This document shows positions 1 to 13,242 of a stretch of 64,000 bases of DNA, in pieces. Numbering within the stretch: the first letter of the stretch is position 1; each line of letters opens with the position of its first letter. Below the pieces are notes generated by a model, which did no database searches, had not been told where the DNA came from, and worked only from the letters and a program-made list of their open reading frames with translations. The position numbers and the translations under genes were made by a program. Source of the DNA: Nemopilema nomurai (lineage: Eukaryota > Cnidaria > Scyphozoa > Rhizostomeae > Rhizostomatidae); NCBI GenBank assembly GCA_003864495.1, contig ML133401.1, positions 4,393,189 through 4,457,188 on the forward strand, written 5' to 3'.

Positions 1-1662
1 GGCCGTGGGCCCAAAGTTGATGGGGCTCCCTAACATGTGCCAAAGTAGTTCGTGCCATGCCACTTAATTTATCAACATAACTTTTTATAAGCTAAAAACG
101 GTTGTTTGGGGCCCCCTAAAGTTAAAAACCACAAGGGTCCCCCTGGACCCGGGCCAAGTAGGCCATGGGTAAATTCGTCACTGACTAACAGAGAATTAAA
201 TTGACACTTCTCTTCTTTACAATATCAAAGATCTTCATATTCCAAGAGCATGCGCGATTATTTTTTGGGTGATTGACTTATGTATCCTTAGTGGAAATTC
301 CAACGAACAATTTGAAGACAGACGGGTTTTTAAAATTCAATGCCTTGCTATCTCACTAACAAAAAGGAAGGTCATAAATATTAGGAAAATGAGGATGGAT
401 GGATTATACAGATGTTTGTAAAACAAACAAATGAAATACTGCAGCTTTCGGAGTAAATCTTTTAAATTCAAATAAAGCAGTGAGGTCAAGATGAAACTTA
501 AAGTCATTTGAGAGCTCAAAACAAGAGAAGAGGGATTGATCAATTCTTGGGATCATTTTTTTGCAGCTGCTCCAAAAGTTTAGGGACAATCAAATGCACT
601 GCCTCCGTTTAACTTGATTGAGCCACGTTTCGGGTCACATCGAGTGTGCAAGTGGCAGTTTCAACAGCCATTTCAGGAGAAAACGGACATTAAAGTCCAC
701 CAATGTTGAGATTCAGAAAACACGATGGGAAGGCCTCATATCTAATTAATAAATACTAAGAATTTCGGGAAGAAATCATAGAAAACAACCTTTTACAGGA
801 GAAAAGCTAATTTGAAAGTAGAGCCTTAAAGTGCCATTAAGGTGATTGATAAAAATGGTGTTCATCTTGAGATTGCACTGAAAAGTACTGTACTGAGTTT
901 AAGCAAAGCTTAAAGCTTGCTAGATTTTTATAACTAGATGACTAGATTTTTAAAAAGAGGTCTCTAGGTTAAACGCCACCTCGTTTCGGGTCACATCTAG
1001 TGTGCAAGTGGCAGTTTCATTTCAGGAGAAAATGGGCATTAAAGTCCACCAACAAGATGGGAAGGCCTCATATCTAATTTCGGGAAGAAATCATAGAAAA
1101 CAACCTTTTGCAGGAGAAAAGCTAATTTGAAAGTAGTGCCTTGCTATATCACTGGGTTTTTACAGAAAGGTCTCTAGGTTAGACGACACGATGTCTTGTT
1201 GAAAACTAAAATTCAACCAAACTTTCTTGCTTGCCAAAATGAAACTGCTCAAAAAAGCACTGATTACCGAATCTAGTCATTAATGCATGAATCTTGAAGG
1301 ATATTACGCAAAATTATGATAATAAGAGTATTGATTTAGTTGAAAATGTCAAGGTTGCATAAATATTTGATAGCACGTGTTGTTGGAAAAAGTAGTTTGT
1401 CTCTGAAAGAACTCACAGTACATGAATCCGCCCTTGTAAATTGAGCAAGGAAATTCAAGGAAAAATGTGTTGCAGATCAATAAGCAAAGTTCGTCACAAA
1501 TTCAGGTTTCGCTCGCTCATAATGACATTTCTCAGAGAGCGCACAAATCCATATGTCGCTTTCCTTTGGGCTTTAAAAAGCAAGTTGAGAAAATTAACAG
1601 ACGTTTACAGCACAACAGCGTTTCAATGAGCCAGAAAAACAATAAACAAATCAAATTGTCTA
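1..1662. other. Non-coding flank or intron left of the last kinesin exon
   Basis: No convincing exon was found on either strand. If the kinesin gene continues leftwards this is intron; otherwise it is 3' flank. I looked for a PX-type lipid-binding exon, which KIF16B-like proteins carry at the C-terminus, and did not find one. The only structure seen is a local duplication (625-1142). Confidence 0.5.
625..1142. repeat. Local direct duplication, about 200 bp
   Basis: Copy A (about 625-826) and copy B (about 981-1142) share long runs, among them CGGGTCACATC, GTGTGCAAGTGGCAGTTTCA and GGGAAGGCCTCATATCTAAT. Copy B has lost two internal pieces. A shorter shared piece, GGTCTCTAGGTTA, occurs at about 960 and again at about 1171, so the duplicated block was at least 350 bp with later deletions. 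There is no coding potential. Confidence 0.8.
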
Positions 1663-4600
1663 TCATACCTCCTTCATCTTATCCTCTGGGGTTTTGCATC
1701 TGCGAAGCATAGCCGGATCTACTTCGTGCAAGGATTTGAACGACAAAGGAAGAGATACCGATCGTTTAAAATCTTCTTTTTCGATTTCCATCTTCTTCTG
1801 CTTCTCCAGTTCTTCCTTCAAGGCCTTCTTCTCATCTTCCAATGTTTGTATGTAGTTTTTGTACTCCGACTCTTTTTTGTCAAGCCGGTCCCGTTCCGTT
1901 CGTAGAAGATCCTGCTCTTTCTCCCTCATTTCTTGAAGCATCTTCCTTTCCTGCTCGGCTTCTTTCAGGGCATCTTCATGTCTTTTCGACACCAAATCAA
2001 CAAGTTTGCGATTCTCTTCGAGTCTTCTTCTTTCTTCGTCGCCTTCCTTTTGCAGCTGCTCGCGAAGAAGCTGCGCGCCGTACTCCATTTGCCTCGCAGA
2101 TTCAAACTGCTTCTGCTCCAACTCTTCCAACATCAACTGCTCGGTCTCAATGTACTCCAACTCAAGTTGTCTCTCCCGCTCCAGTTTCTCCTGTTGTGAC
2201 AACTTATTGAGTTGCAATTCTTGCAGGGCCTGCATATGTTCCTGCTCCAGCTGCAGCAGTCGCTCTTTCTCCGCGTTTATCAACTCTCTTTCTCTCTGCT
2301 GTTCTTCGGCAGCTCTTTTCAGAACATTAACTCGCTCTTCTTCCACCTTCAACTCGTTGATCACTATCTCCTGCATCTTCTGCGTCTCAGCCAGCCTCTC
2401 CACTTCTATGCGGTTCTTCTCGTTTTCAATTTGCCTCAGGGTGCTCTCCTGCTTCTCCTCAATCTTCTTCAGTCGCGTCTTCTCCTTGTTTATCTTCTCG
2501 AGTTCATTCTCCCTTTCGGTTTGAAGCTTTGCGATTTGGCTGGCCAACTGCATCTCCAATTTCTTATGCAGCGCCTCCATCTCCTCGAGCTGTCGCTTCT
2601 CACGATCGATGTCCACCCTTTGCTGTCGATACATCTCTTGCAACCTGCCATCAAGAGCAGACACACATTTCAAAACACATTTCAATAACATATTGATCAG
2701 ATGGGAAAATATTTTCACCTGATAAGAAAATAGAGTAAGAATCGGCTTTTCCGAATCGTAGCTGACATGTTACTTATTCACTAAAAAAGCATCGATAGCG
2801 AAGGGGTTCTATGATAATTCCACCGTCATCAACTGGTGCATCAAATCATCAGCTACCCTCCGAGTTAAAAAATCTTTTATTCGACAATAGCATGCAACAG
2901 TGATTTCATCAACTCGAGGTCTTTGATAACAAAGAACTGACGGAAAAAGCTATCATCTATAACAGATTGCATTGGAATATGTACAGCTAGTCAAAACAAT
3001 GATAAAACACAAAAACGACGCGTACAAAGACTTTATGAACTGCAGGTAATCATGTTTCACCGAGTGATGACATTACAGACTGAAGCATAATTTAATATGC
3101 AGACACAAATCATGTATGCATAAGAGTTCATTCAAACAAAATAATACATAAAACCAAACATAGTTCCATTCGCTGGAGATTACCTGCTGATGAAAACCAT
3201 GAAGCAAATAGAGGACTTAAAAATGATACCATGCAAAATTGGGCCACATTGGCAGTTGATAATAAGGTCAATAATATATGGCCTGTTTTATAATATTTTA
3301 AGGTCAATAATATATGGCCTGTTTTATAATATTTTAAGGTCAATAATATATGGCCTGTTTTATAATATTTTAAGGTCAATAATATATGGCCTGTTTTATA
3401 ATATTTTAAGGTCAATAATATATGGCCTGTTTTATAATATTTTAAGGTCAATAATATATGGCCTGTTTTATAATATTTGAAGGTCAATAATATATGGCCT
3501 GTTTTATAATATTTGAAGTCAATAATATATGGCCTGTTTTATAATATTTTAAGGTCAATAATATATGGCCTGTTTTATAATATTTAAGGTCAATAATATA
3601 TGGCCTGTTTTATAATATTTTAAGGTCAATAATATATGGCCTGTTTTATAATATTTTAAGGTCAATAATATATGGCCTGTTTTATAATATTTAAGGTCAA
3701 TAATATATGGCCTGTTTTATAATATTTTAAGGTCAATAATATATGGCCTGTTTTATAATATTTTAAGGTCAACAAAAAACTATGCTGTTGCTTTCTGTCA
3801 CTTCACAGACCGAGGTAACAAGCACAGTCATGTGATTTTCTAACGCTCTTCTCACACTCCCTTATTCGTCGGTATAACTGTGTTCTTTCACATGGCCAAG
3901 GCAAATGGATAGAAAGGTGGATGGATCCCTTGGTCTTGCATGCTAACACTTCCTTGTTCATACGCAATAGGATTTCTTACGAAGAATCATAGAGAGTGCG
4001 GAAAAATAACCGACCCGAGCGAGACTCGAACTCACGATCGACACTTTATCTTCCTCAATCCTACCCAGTGTTGGGGGTGCGATGGCCCTCCTGGTGTGGG
4101 CAGTCCTCTCGCATTCAACAGGTCCTCTGCACATTGCGATGGAGCTGCGATGGCTCCCCTGTGCAATCGGTAAAAGAGAAGAGGCAATGCGGACAAATGG
4201 CTTGGCCTCGAGTGCTGGCTTGAAAGCATGACCCGATAGCTCAGTTGGTAGAGCACTTGGCGTACGAAGTCAGGGGTCGTGGGTTCGAGTCTCGCTCGGA
4301 TCGGTTATTTTTCCGCACTCTCTATGATAGTTCCTTGTTCGTACATTCTTAGGGTTTTCCGCAAGCAGTTCCTCGTCTAAAACCATCGAAACGACAGTTT
4401 TGACCACGTGACCAAGCCACTGCGTACAGCCTACACCAATCAGTGCAGAATGCCATTCAAGAGTGCATTTAACATGAACTATTGATTTCTTACCTTAGGT
4501 CTTCCTCAATGCTATCAAGCACTTCAATCGTATCTTCTGGGGCGTCATTTTCATTGCTTTTCTTTTCATTTTTCTTATCAAGATCTTCATCAGCTGATGT

Positions 4601-5064
4601 CTTTTCTCCGTTTGTCTCGCTCTTCATCATCACCTCCTCCAACCTCTCGAATTCATCAAGCTCTATTTTAGCTTGCCTGCTCTCCAACGAATCGAACTCA
4701 GCCTTAATCCTTTCTTGTTTCGTTCGATTCTCAACAAGACGTTTCCCCGCCAGTTCAATCTCCTTCTCCTTCTTGAGCAGTTTCTCTTTCTCGTGCTCAT
4801 ACTTTCGCAGTTCCCTTCTCTTTAACTCGAGTTCCTCGATCTGGATCGAGATTTCGCGATCAAACTGGTTCGCGTAACTCTGTTGTTGCTGCTGCAATGC
4901 TTGTAGCTTGCGCCTCTCCTGCTCCACGTGCTCTTTCTCGAAGCTCAGCCGCTCCAGAGACTGGACGTATTGCTCTTCCAAAGCAAGGAGTCGCTTATTC
5001 TCCGCCTTCAGTTTTTCTTTTTCTTGCATTTCCTTTCGCCGCTGCTCAATTGCTAGCTGGACAT
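1663..5064 (-). CDS. Kinesin coiled-coil exons (16-17)
   Basis: Two large exons (4494-5064 and 1669-2644) encode about 515 residues of heptad-rich, Glu/Lys/Arg/Gln-rich sequence. A short acidic linker, roughly ETNGEKTSADEDLDKKNEKK, breaks the helix near the end of the first exon. After the coiled coil comes a low-charge segment, SVSLPLSFKSLHEVDPAMLR, then RCKTPEDKMKE. This looks like a hinge before another domain and supports the view that the protein continues beyond the window. The six-frame shadows of these exons on the plus strand are Ser/Cys/Leu-rich and not genes. Confidence 0.85.
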
Positions 5065-8000
5065 CTTCGAAATGAGAAAACAGGTCTTTAGCATAGACAC
5101 ATTAACAAAGAGTAAGTAGTATTCACCGTGCACAGTCACTGGTTTTCCATGTACACAGAAAGACTTCATTTACACCCGTCAAGACTAATAAATAGCGACA
5201 AATTAGTCAGTTGAATCAAAAGAGGGTTACTGAAATTGACATGGAGTACTCTCTCATACTGACCAAAGGGTGAGAGAAGATAGGTTCTAGAACTTTAGAT
5301 AAAGGCCTCTTAGTCAATAATGTATATAGAAAATGGGGTATAAATATCGTTTGAAACACCATATAGAAAAAGATGTAGACATGATTAATCTTCCAATCGG
5401 ATGTGAATTGATATGGAGTCTATACTTATGAGTCCTAGCCTAAATACTAATGAGAAAACAGCAGGTTCCAGCCATTTTGTTTTGAAGGCCTAGTAGCAAC
5501 AAAGTAAAGAACGATATCACACGAAATGATCAGCTGGCTGTAAAGACCAATAATTGGCGGCAAATGTAGATGGAATTTCTAATAAATTAGACCAAAATAC
5601 GAGGATCACTCTAAATTAATCGAGCTTTTAAGGTTTTAATCATGTTAATCATAATTGCACGGAAGTTGACTTCTAGGGCCTTTGTCATGTCGTGAGAATG
5701 AAATCCTATCCTATTCTCGTGTCCATTTCATGTCATCTTTTGTCATAGGACAGTCAGCATAAACTATAGTTCTAGAGATCTCTGTAGATGTGTTCGCCCA
5801 ACCAACCACCAAAGTATAGAGCAAGTTGTGTTTGTCGAAGAAAATAACTTCACGACGCTGGCTTTAAACTGCCAGAGAAAGGAGGGGGAGAGGGCACGAA
5901 CAGGCGAACAAAGAACTGTCTGAGTTTCCACGAAAAACTATGATGACCGGATTGATGAAAAAGATGAGTCTATAAACTGCAAATGGACATGAATGTTTAT
6001 CTTTGAATTTATTCATTATAATCGTTGAGTTTTAACGAAGAGATAAAGCGTAAAGTGCCTTTTAAATCATTCACGAAACACTTCATGATATTATGCAAGT
6101 GTCTGGTACCGGCGGCACGTGAGTGGATTAAATGCAGGGCGAATCTAATCAGGATTATTTTATGTCTAATACCCCCGGCAGCCTAACGCACGTTCAGGCT
6201 TTGAAAGACCGAGTCTAGAAACTAAAAGACTTTGGGAAATCATAAAAACGCGATATTCTGGAATCCAATCGAAATAGTTTGGGAGGAGAGGCCTGGGCGT
6301 GCTACCAAAACATGAATGACATGATCAAGTCATCTGAATGCATAACACTCTGATTTCACAAAGGGGTGGTGGGGGTGTCACGTTTGGGGACTTTGCAGAT
6401 CTATAATGGCGTAGGAGTAGATTGTGACTGCCTAAATGTATTCTTCCCTGTTATCCCTTAAATGAAGAACACTAAAAAGTCACGGAAAACCTCTGTTAAT
6501 ACCTTGTAAATATTTTGTAATACTTCGTTCTTGTAGTAAACTTCTACCATTAAAATTTGATGAAAATCTGGCAAAATTCCTTCCACAAAATATCTAGCTC
6601 TCATTTACCACTCATAACTTATTAAGGTGTTCTTATATAGCTACAATTATTGTGCCCATCTTCTGTCACTTTCTTGTCTCGCTGGAGTAGAGAATTTGTG
6701 TCTGATACTCGCTAACAGGAGGGATATGCTGGCGTAGAACCACATGAAAGTTGAGTGCGATTGTCATTTCAACACGTGGGCGTAAATCTTTATGTAGCAA
6801 CAGGTGATGAAGAGAGAAAATGTAAGATAACGAAACGTCGACGAGGCTTTAAGTTAAGGAGACTTTGCAATACAATATAGATTGAAAGCATAATCTAGTG
6901 GATTTCACGAAAGCTTCGCAACCATCGAGGATAAAACGTTTGACCCAACATCGTAAATAAATCACACTAGAATCGATAAGAAGGCTTCTTGCCAGAAACA
7001 AGGTTGGTATTTACGTCCAAGAACAACGCACCTGGGTAGATGTTATCAGGAACTATTGAGAATCGAATATTGGGGTTCTCCTGCTTAATTCTGGCAGCTT
7101 CTTTCGGGTGGTTAAAGCGAAAATAGTTGTTCTTTCCAAGACAAATCATTGAGCCTGAAAAGAATGGGGAAATACCATCACAATGTCATCGTTGAGTCTC
7201 CTTTCGATTATTGATAACTTCAACATTTATACATTGAAACGACTTGCCACAAAATGAGACATCGATCTCTAGCGAAGGCAGACGATGACAACAGAAGTTA
7301 AATTTCTCTTCTTGAAAAATGAGTGTAGTTTTCAATCAGATGGACAATTTTAGCATAAAAGTCACTGACAGTGAATTTCGTTAAGGCACAGAGCAGTGAA
7401 ATTTTGGAAACTAGTAACGAATTCTTGATACCCGTCCTTGGATTGATTAGGAAAGTTGAACAATCGCTATACAGTGAATGACATAATATTCCCCCACATC
7501 AGCATTTCACAGGTAATTCCCAAAAAACTATTTATAATGAAAGGGTGGCGAGAAAAGCAACACTTTAAGGAAGCCCCTCTAAGGCTGTTTTTCATAATGC
7601 CTTGTGGCAACTCAGATTCTTTCAAATATGACATAAATATGACACAAACGACACATGACACATATGACAGGCATGGAGCATCAGGTTACGATGGACGAGT
7701 AGCTAATTTTTTTAGGTACGTGTCCTGCGCTTAGCGATTTCTGCATTGGAGGCAATAGTAGATACCTTGTGGCAATCTCGTTGCTTCTGTAATTGGTATT
7801 CCATCCACTGACACGTGACCATTGCCAGGATGCAACACAACGACATCTCCATCGTATTCGATCATGCAGTGGTTGCTGAGGACAAAGTCGTCAAACCGTT
7901 ACGAGTGAAAACTCTGTTTACATGCGTTAACAGACGCTAAGGGTGTTTGACCTTTATCCACGGGACAATCAAATTATTTAACGTAAAGAAACATATCAAA

Positions 8001-11000
8001 TTTCTGATTCGAAAGCAAGGATCTATAACTGGGGATACACAACAGGAATACAACGATAGCCATGGCTATTGGCTTGGTTCCATACGCTTTTCCATACGCT
8101 TTTCCATGTCAGGCCCTTATCCATGCCCAAATGCTACTTACAAGACGATTGAAATTGCAAAGAAGGCTATTGGACTGGTTCGAGGCTGCGAAACTCTCCT
8201 ACTAAGTAAGCGTATATGAGACGCGCGCAACAACAATATTTGTAAATATTTAACAGAGAACACGGTTTAATGTATGCGCCGAGAAATCATGAGAAGTCAC
8301 TTCGATAAATACAGAGACTAGCATTTTGTGATTAGAAATGTCTTTAAGGAATCTTATCTGAAGAGACTTGACCAAAGCCTCAAAAAGCCCTGCAAATTAA
8401 GGCACAGGAATCTCGGAGGGACTATTTTTAGAATCGCGAATTCAAGGATACGGAATAACAATTTTTTGCTTAACTAGTACATTTCCCTCTGAGATGTTTG
8501 CAAAGAAAACCTAGCCTGACTGTTCGTTCTGAACATTGGAAAACGGATAGCACATCATACTTTCTAAATATTTCAGATTCTTGCCAGTCATCCGTTTAAA
8601 GAAAAACCATGCATGCGACAAGTTATGAAATATTAAACATTCCACTTGGGAATGAATTCGTATTATTTCTGTTGGAATTCAGAATAAACTTGAGGTTAAT
8701 GGGGATCATTAGCATACAAGTAGGCTTTTCTTCAAAAAAAATTAAACAGCCAGATTGTAATGGAGTTCTTTTGGAATAGCTTTAGCTTACCCATACATAG
8801 CTTTGCTTAAGAATTTCCATTAAAACTCCAGCAGTAAGTAAAACTTCTATATCAATTACAAGCCTCAAACACCCAAATTACATGTTCGTGTTCCATAGTA
8901 AGCAGGAATTCAAGAACCTCTCGATATAATGGAAATAAACCAACAAACAACAAAAGCCAATTGCAACAACGAGACAGCGTTAATTCCTTCTGATAAGACA
9001 AGAGCCTTTTTATTAAGTAACTTCATGATTACGATCATGATATCTCAGAATCGTGGCCAGAATTTTAAAGCCAGATTATTTATGAATTGTTGCTGTAACA
9101 CAGTAATCTTCCCATGATCGAGTGAATCAGATGTCTTCAGAAATTGGGCCTAGGCAAAATGTCTTGAATAAAAACATTGCCCTTACACCTACAGAAGTCA
9201 TGTGACAAAACAAGAGTGTTCACCTCACGACACCGTTGCCTCGCACTTCCAAATCCGGTTTGCAAGTCTCGTCTGGGAGACCAACCAATGTGCTACCTAT
9301 TAATACAAGAAACCATGTAAATTAAAACTGCGCACGCGCACCAACGACTTCAATGCTTTGCTCATTCTATTGGCGATGGTTTAGGACTTCAAGTCCTGTC
9401 CTGTCTACATCGCAGGCTTGTAATAAGAAACTGATATCTTTTCAGGATGTACAAAAAGTTTCATTTTCCTATGCAAAGAAACGTACTTCTCAGGGGCTTA
9501 TAGACTCGAGCTCACTTAAGATTTTGATTGAAGGCTCTGAGGGAATGCAAACTAATAAGAAAGTTCAAAAAGGCAAATCCAATCTTCCCAATCGGTTAAC
9601 CAAACAAATCGATTTTCTAAAAGGGGTTTAAACAATTTCTGAGAATGACGCCTATGTGAATTTGGTGACAGTGTTCTCCTTCAAATACTTGATGAGTTGT
9701 GACAGATAACGGAGTTCTTTAGTCGTCTTACGTGCAAAGGAGCTATTCCGGTGGATTAGCAAATCCTAACATTGACTAGCAATGAATCACAGAGAAGGTC
9801 CTTTGAGAATATGAAATCACCTACCCTTCTTTATCGGAATAATGCTGACCCCCACACTGAGTCGGCCACCCCCAAGACTGACAAAATGGGGCTGTTTTGT
9901 CTCAAGCTTTACAGCAGTTCCAAGGTCGGTTACATCTAGTGACTTTTCCTGCAATCAGAAACGCACCCACACTCCTCAAAATTTGTCATCAAGGTTGGAT
10001 CAAACATTCTTGGTCATGTGATTCCCCAAAGAATGAACAATAGCAGAAACCTTTATCACAGGCAGAGGACCCTTTCGTTGGAACAAGGAACCACAAATTT
10101 TAAGATTGGTTATCAAAAAAGCATAGCGGTTGGTTATTCCATATTTCCCATCTATTTGGTGGAATCTATGCTTGGCAACAAATTCGATTAGCAAGGTTGA
10201 TAACGTTTTTGGTAAAAACAACTTCACCATGATAACTTTACATTCTTTAATCTGGTTTGGACCTAGTAAATATTGCAAGAACACGACGTATTGCAAACTT
10301 AACTTGTCCATATAGAACAAGGAACCCATTTGAAAAACTGGGTATTAACGAAGATGGCATAGGGGAGAACAAAAGTGATAATGAATGTCCTTGAACAAAA
10401 CAAATTATAAACGATGGTGATAAATGTTGTCAGAAGCAACTAACTGTTGCTCTATGGTCAAGCCTAATTTATTTCCCCTGAAGCCCGTATTGTTTCATTA
10501 AAAAGTTAAACTCGAATACACGTCTAGCTTTCTTCATTATAAATCTAATCGTTTTAATACACCAATTACGTGTTTCATCACAAGCCTAATTTGCTTTAGG
10601 CCAAGCTTCTTTCATTACAAGTTAAAATTGAACACATGTCTAACTCGTTTTACTACAGCCTAGCTTGCTTCAATGTAAGTCTAATTTGTTTCTAACCTCC
10701 ATAAGCTTTTGTGCCTTGCTCCATTTGTCTTCCCAGATCCCAGTTAATCTTTGCATCAGTTCTGTGTCTCTTTGAAGTTTCTTCTGGGCTTCTGTAGTTG
10801 GTCCATTTGAGACCTTAAAAAGGCAATAATCGCTTTGCATAAATAGCAACGACAAACAAAGTATCCTATCTGTAAAAACAGAGATTCAAATAATTGATAT
10901 TCTGACCTAATATTCAACAATTATAAACATATTTTTTGATGAGAACCGAACGTAAAGGTCTGCAATTTATTTGAAACTTTCTAAGCAAATTCTATTAAAG

Positions 11001-13210
11001 AAGGCACAAAAGAAATTGTTCCTTTGAAAATCCACCTTTGATTTCGCTTGCTCTTTCAAGGCATCGATTTCTGCTTTCAGCTCTCTGATGAGTTTTACAT
11101 TCGAGTCCTAAGACAAAAAACCAGTTTCTAATAGGATAAGAAGAAAATCATATTTTGTTATTAGCTGGATTAAGGCAAGGTAGAATTTAGATATGAATCC
11201 TTTCTTGAATAATGTTCTAACTTTTAATTATTTTTGGCAAGTGCATTTAAGGGGAAGTATTCTTGCTGTCGCTTTCGGGTCAAAGTCCGAAATGTAATAT
11301 CGAAATCTACGGTAGTGTTACGTGAACGATTCTTTCTCAGCCAGCCAAATTATTACACATTAATACTCAATTAATCTTGGATGTTCCATTTGAATGAACC
11401 TTTGCTGTTGTTACTTGTTGGTTAGTTTTAAAGCTGATGAACTAAAACTTGAATTGCATTAGACACGATAGAATACCAAAGAGTGCCGTCATCAAAAAAT
11501 CTTTTTTAAAGCTGTTGTTATTCATAATTATTTCATGTTGGCCATATAATCTGGGAGAACGGTATAAAATGCATTATGAGTGGAAAAATAGGGTAGATAT
11601 GTTTAGAATTTGTGTCCTACGAAATGCTTTGATTTTGCCAACGAGTTTCTGTTAATCTGGTCTGGTTTCTTAAGTTATAAGTCAAGACCAAATTAGAAAG
11701 GTTTGAAGGGGAAAAAGCCTAGAGATTAGCACAAATTTCCACATTTAGAAGAATCCTATAATTTCTTCCACTTTAAAATGCCGTACAAAAGTTTTCTTTA
11801 GCATGATCGTTGATTGTCTCTACTTGAAAATGGAATAGAAGAAATGAATCACCGCTGATTTACATCATTTGACGAAAAAACATCTTCAAAGTTTTCTTTG
11901 TGACAACGCATGCAGGGGCTATAAATCACGTAACTAAATCACTAAGTAAAGGCTTTTCAGCAAATTATTTCAGTACAAAATTTGATTACAGACTCTATTT
12001 GATTATTTGATTTCCACAACAGTTTTTTCCTTGAATGAAAAACTACTTTTGGTTATAACACAGACAAGGAACCATTAATACCTTGGTAACTTTCTCCAGG
12101 GCAATAAAATATTTCGACCGAAAAGTCCCAAAGAGAAGCTTTGAAAAATTACGTACTTCATTGACCATCGGTTTGTTGATAATATTCCGCACCATGCTTC
12201 CATACTTCAAGGAGTTCACTGTTTCTTGAACCGACTTTTCACAGGCTGAAATGCAGCACAACATCATGCTTTCGCTATTCCCTCCGAGGGTGTCTTTCAT
12301 CATCCACGTTAGGACCTGTGCAGAACACGATTGAAGCTCACAGAAAATGAAATGACAATAACCATTTTTCTTTATAAGCACTAGTTTAAGGGGAAGGAGT
12401 AAACATCTTGCAAATACAGACAGCTAGCAAGGACGTGTGCAGAATACGATTGAAGCTCAAAGACATAACAAAATGAAATAACAAAAACGTTCCCTTTTAA
12501 ACAATACACACAGACAATAAATTAGCACGTGAGCCAGCAATAAGAGCCAACCTTCAATTAAGAAATGATTATTATTATTTTGCCATCTTATTTAGATTAA
12601 TATAAACCAGTAGAAAATGTATTAGCTTCGCACATGTGATATTGATACTCACAGAGTCGCGGTACGGAACGACAGGGTTTCCCCACTTGCTCATGGACGA
12701 GTTGAAATTCGCGTAATTCTGAGAAGCCAGTGATGTGATGACGCCATTCAAAACCTCTAGGCCACCCTTGGCGTCCTCGTCTTCGATGACGTCATTGTTA
12801 TCATGACCATTGGCCGGATGCCCATTGGATAGCTGCAAAACAAACGAGAAGGGAACTGATTCTTGCTGCAAAAGATATTGGTACCCCTGAACGAAACCTG
12901 AAAGTAGTAGTCAGAGTCACTGAAAGCACAAACCAAACCGGGGGCAAATCTCTCTTTACTTTGAAAAATTGCGATATTTGACTGAATCAAGTAAAGCAGT
13001 GGGAGATTCGTTCGTAGTAAAAAAATGGGTTAAAACTGGTAACTACAGCAATTTAACACATTTTCCTCTTCATTTCCAATGGAAGCAGAAATGGGGTAAA
13101 ACAACGCTGACCCACGCCTGGGGAAAGCTGGAGCAACTCGCCCAAAACAGAGGAACCTTGTTAGCGGCCTATGCCCCAATGGAGGCCTATGTTGATGATG
13201 ATGATGATAT

Positions 13211-13242
<32 letters not shown>

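Noticed and set aside
1842..2688. Plus-strand ORFs (Ser/Cys-rich and Leu-rich) overlapping the coiled-coil exon
   Set aside because: They are antisense shadows of the Glu/Lys/Gln-rich kinesin coiled coil, which closes in phase with its neighbours.
4230..4303. A functional tRNA-Arg(ACG) gene
   Set aside because: It has an acceptor mismatch and an extra base, and it is embedded in an inverted-repeat element; a SINE promoter explains it better.
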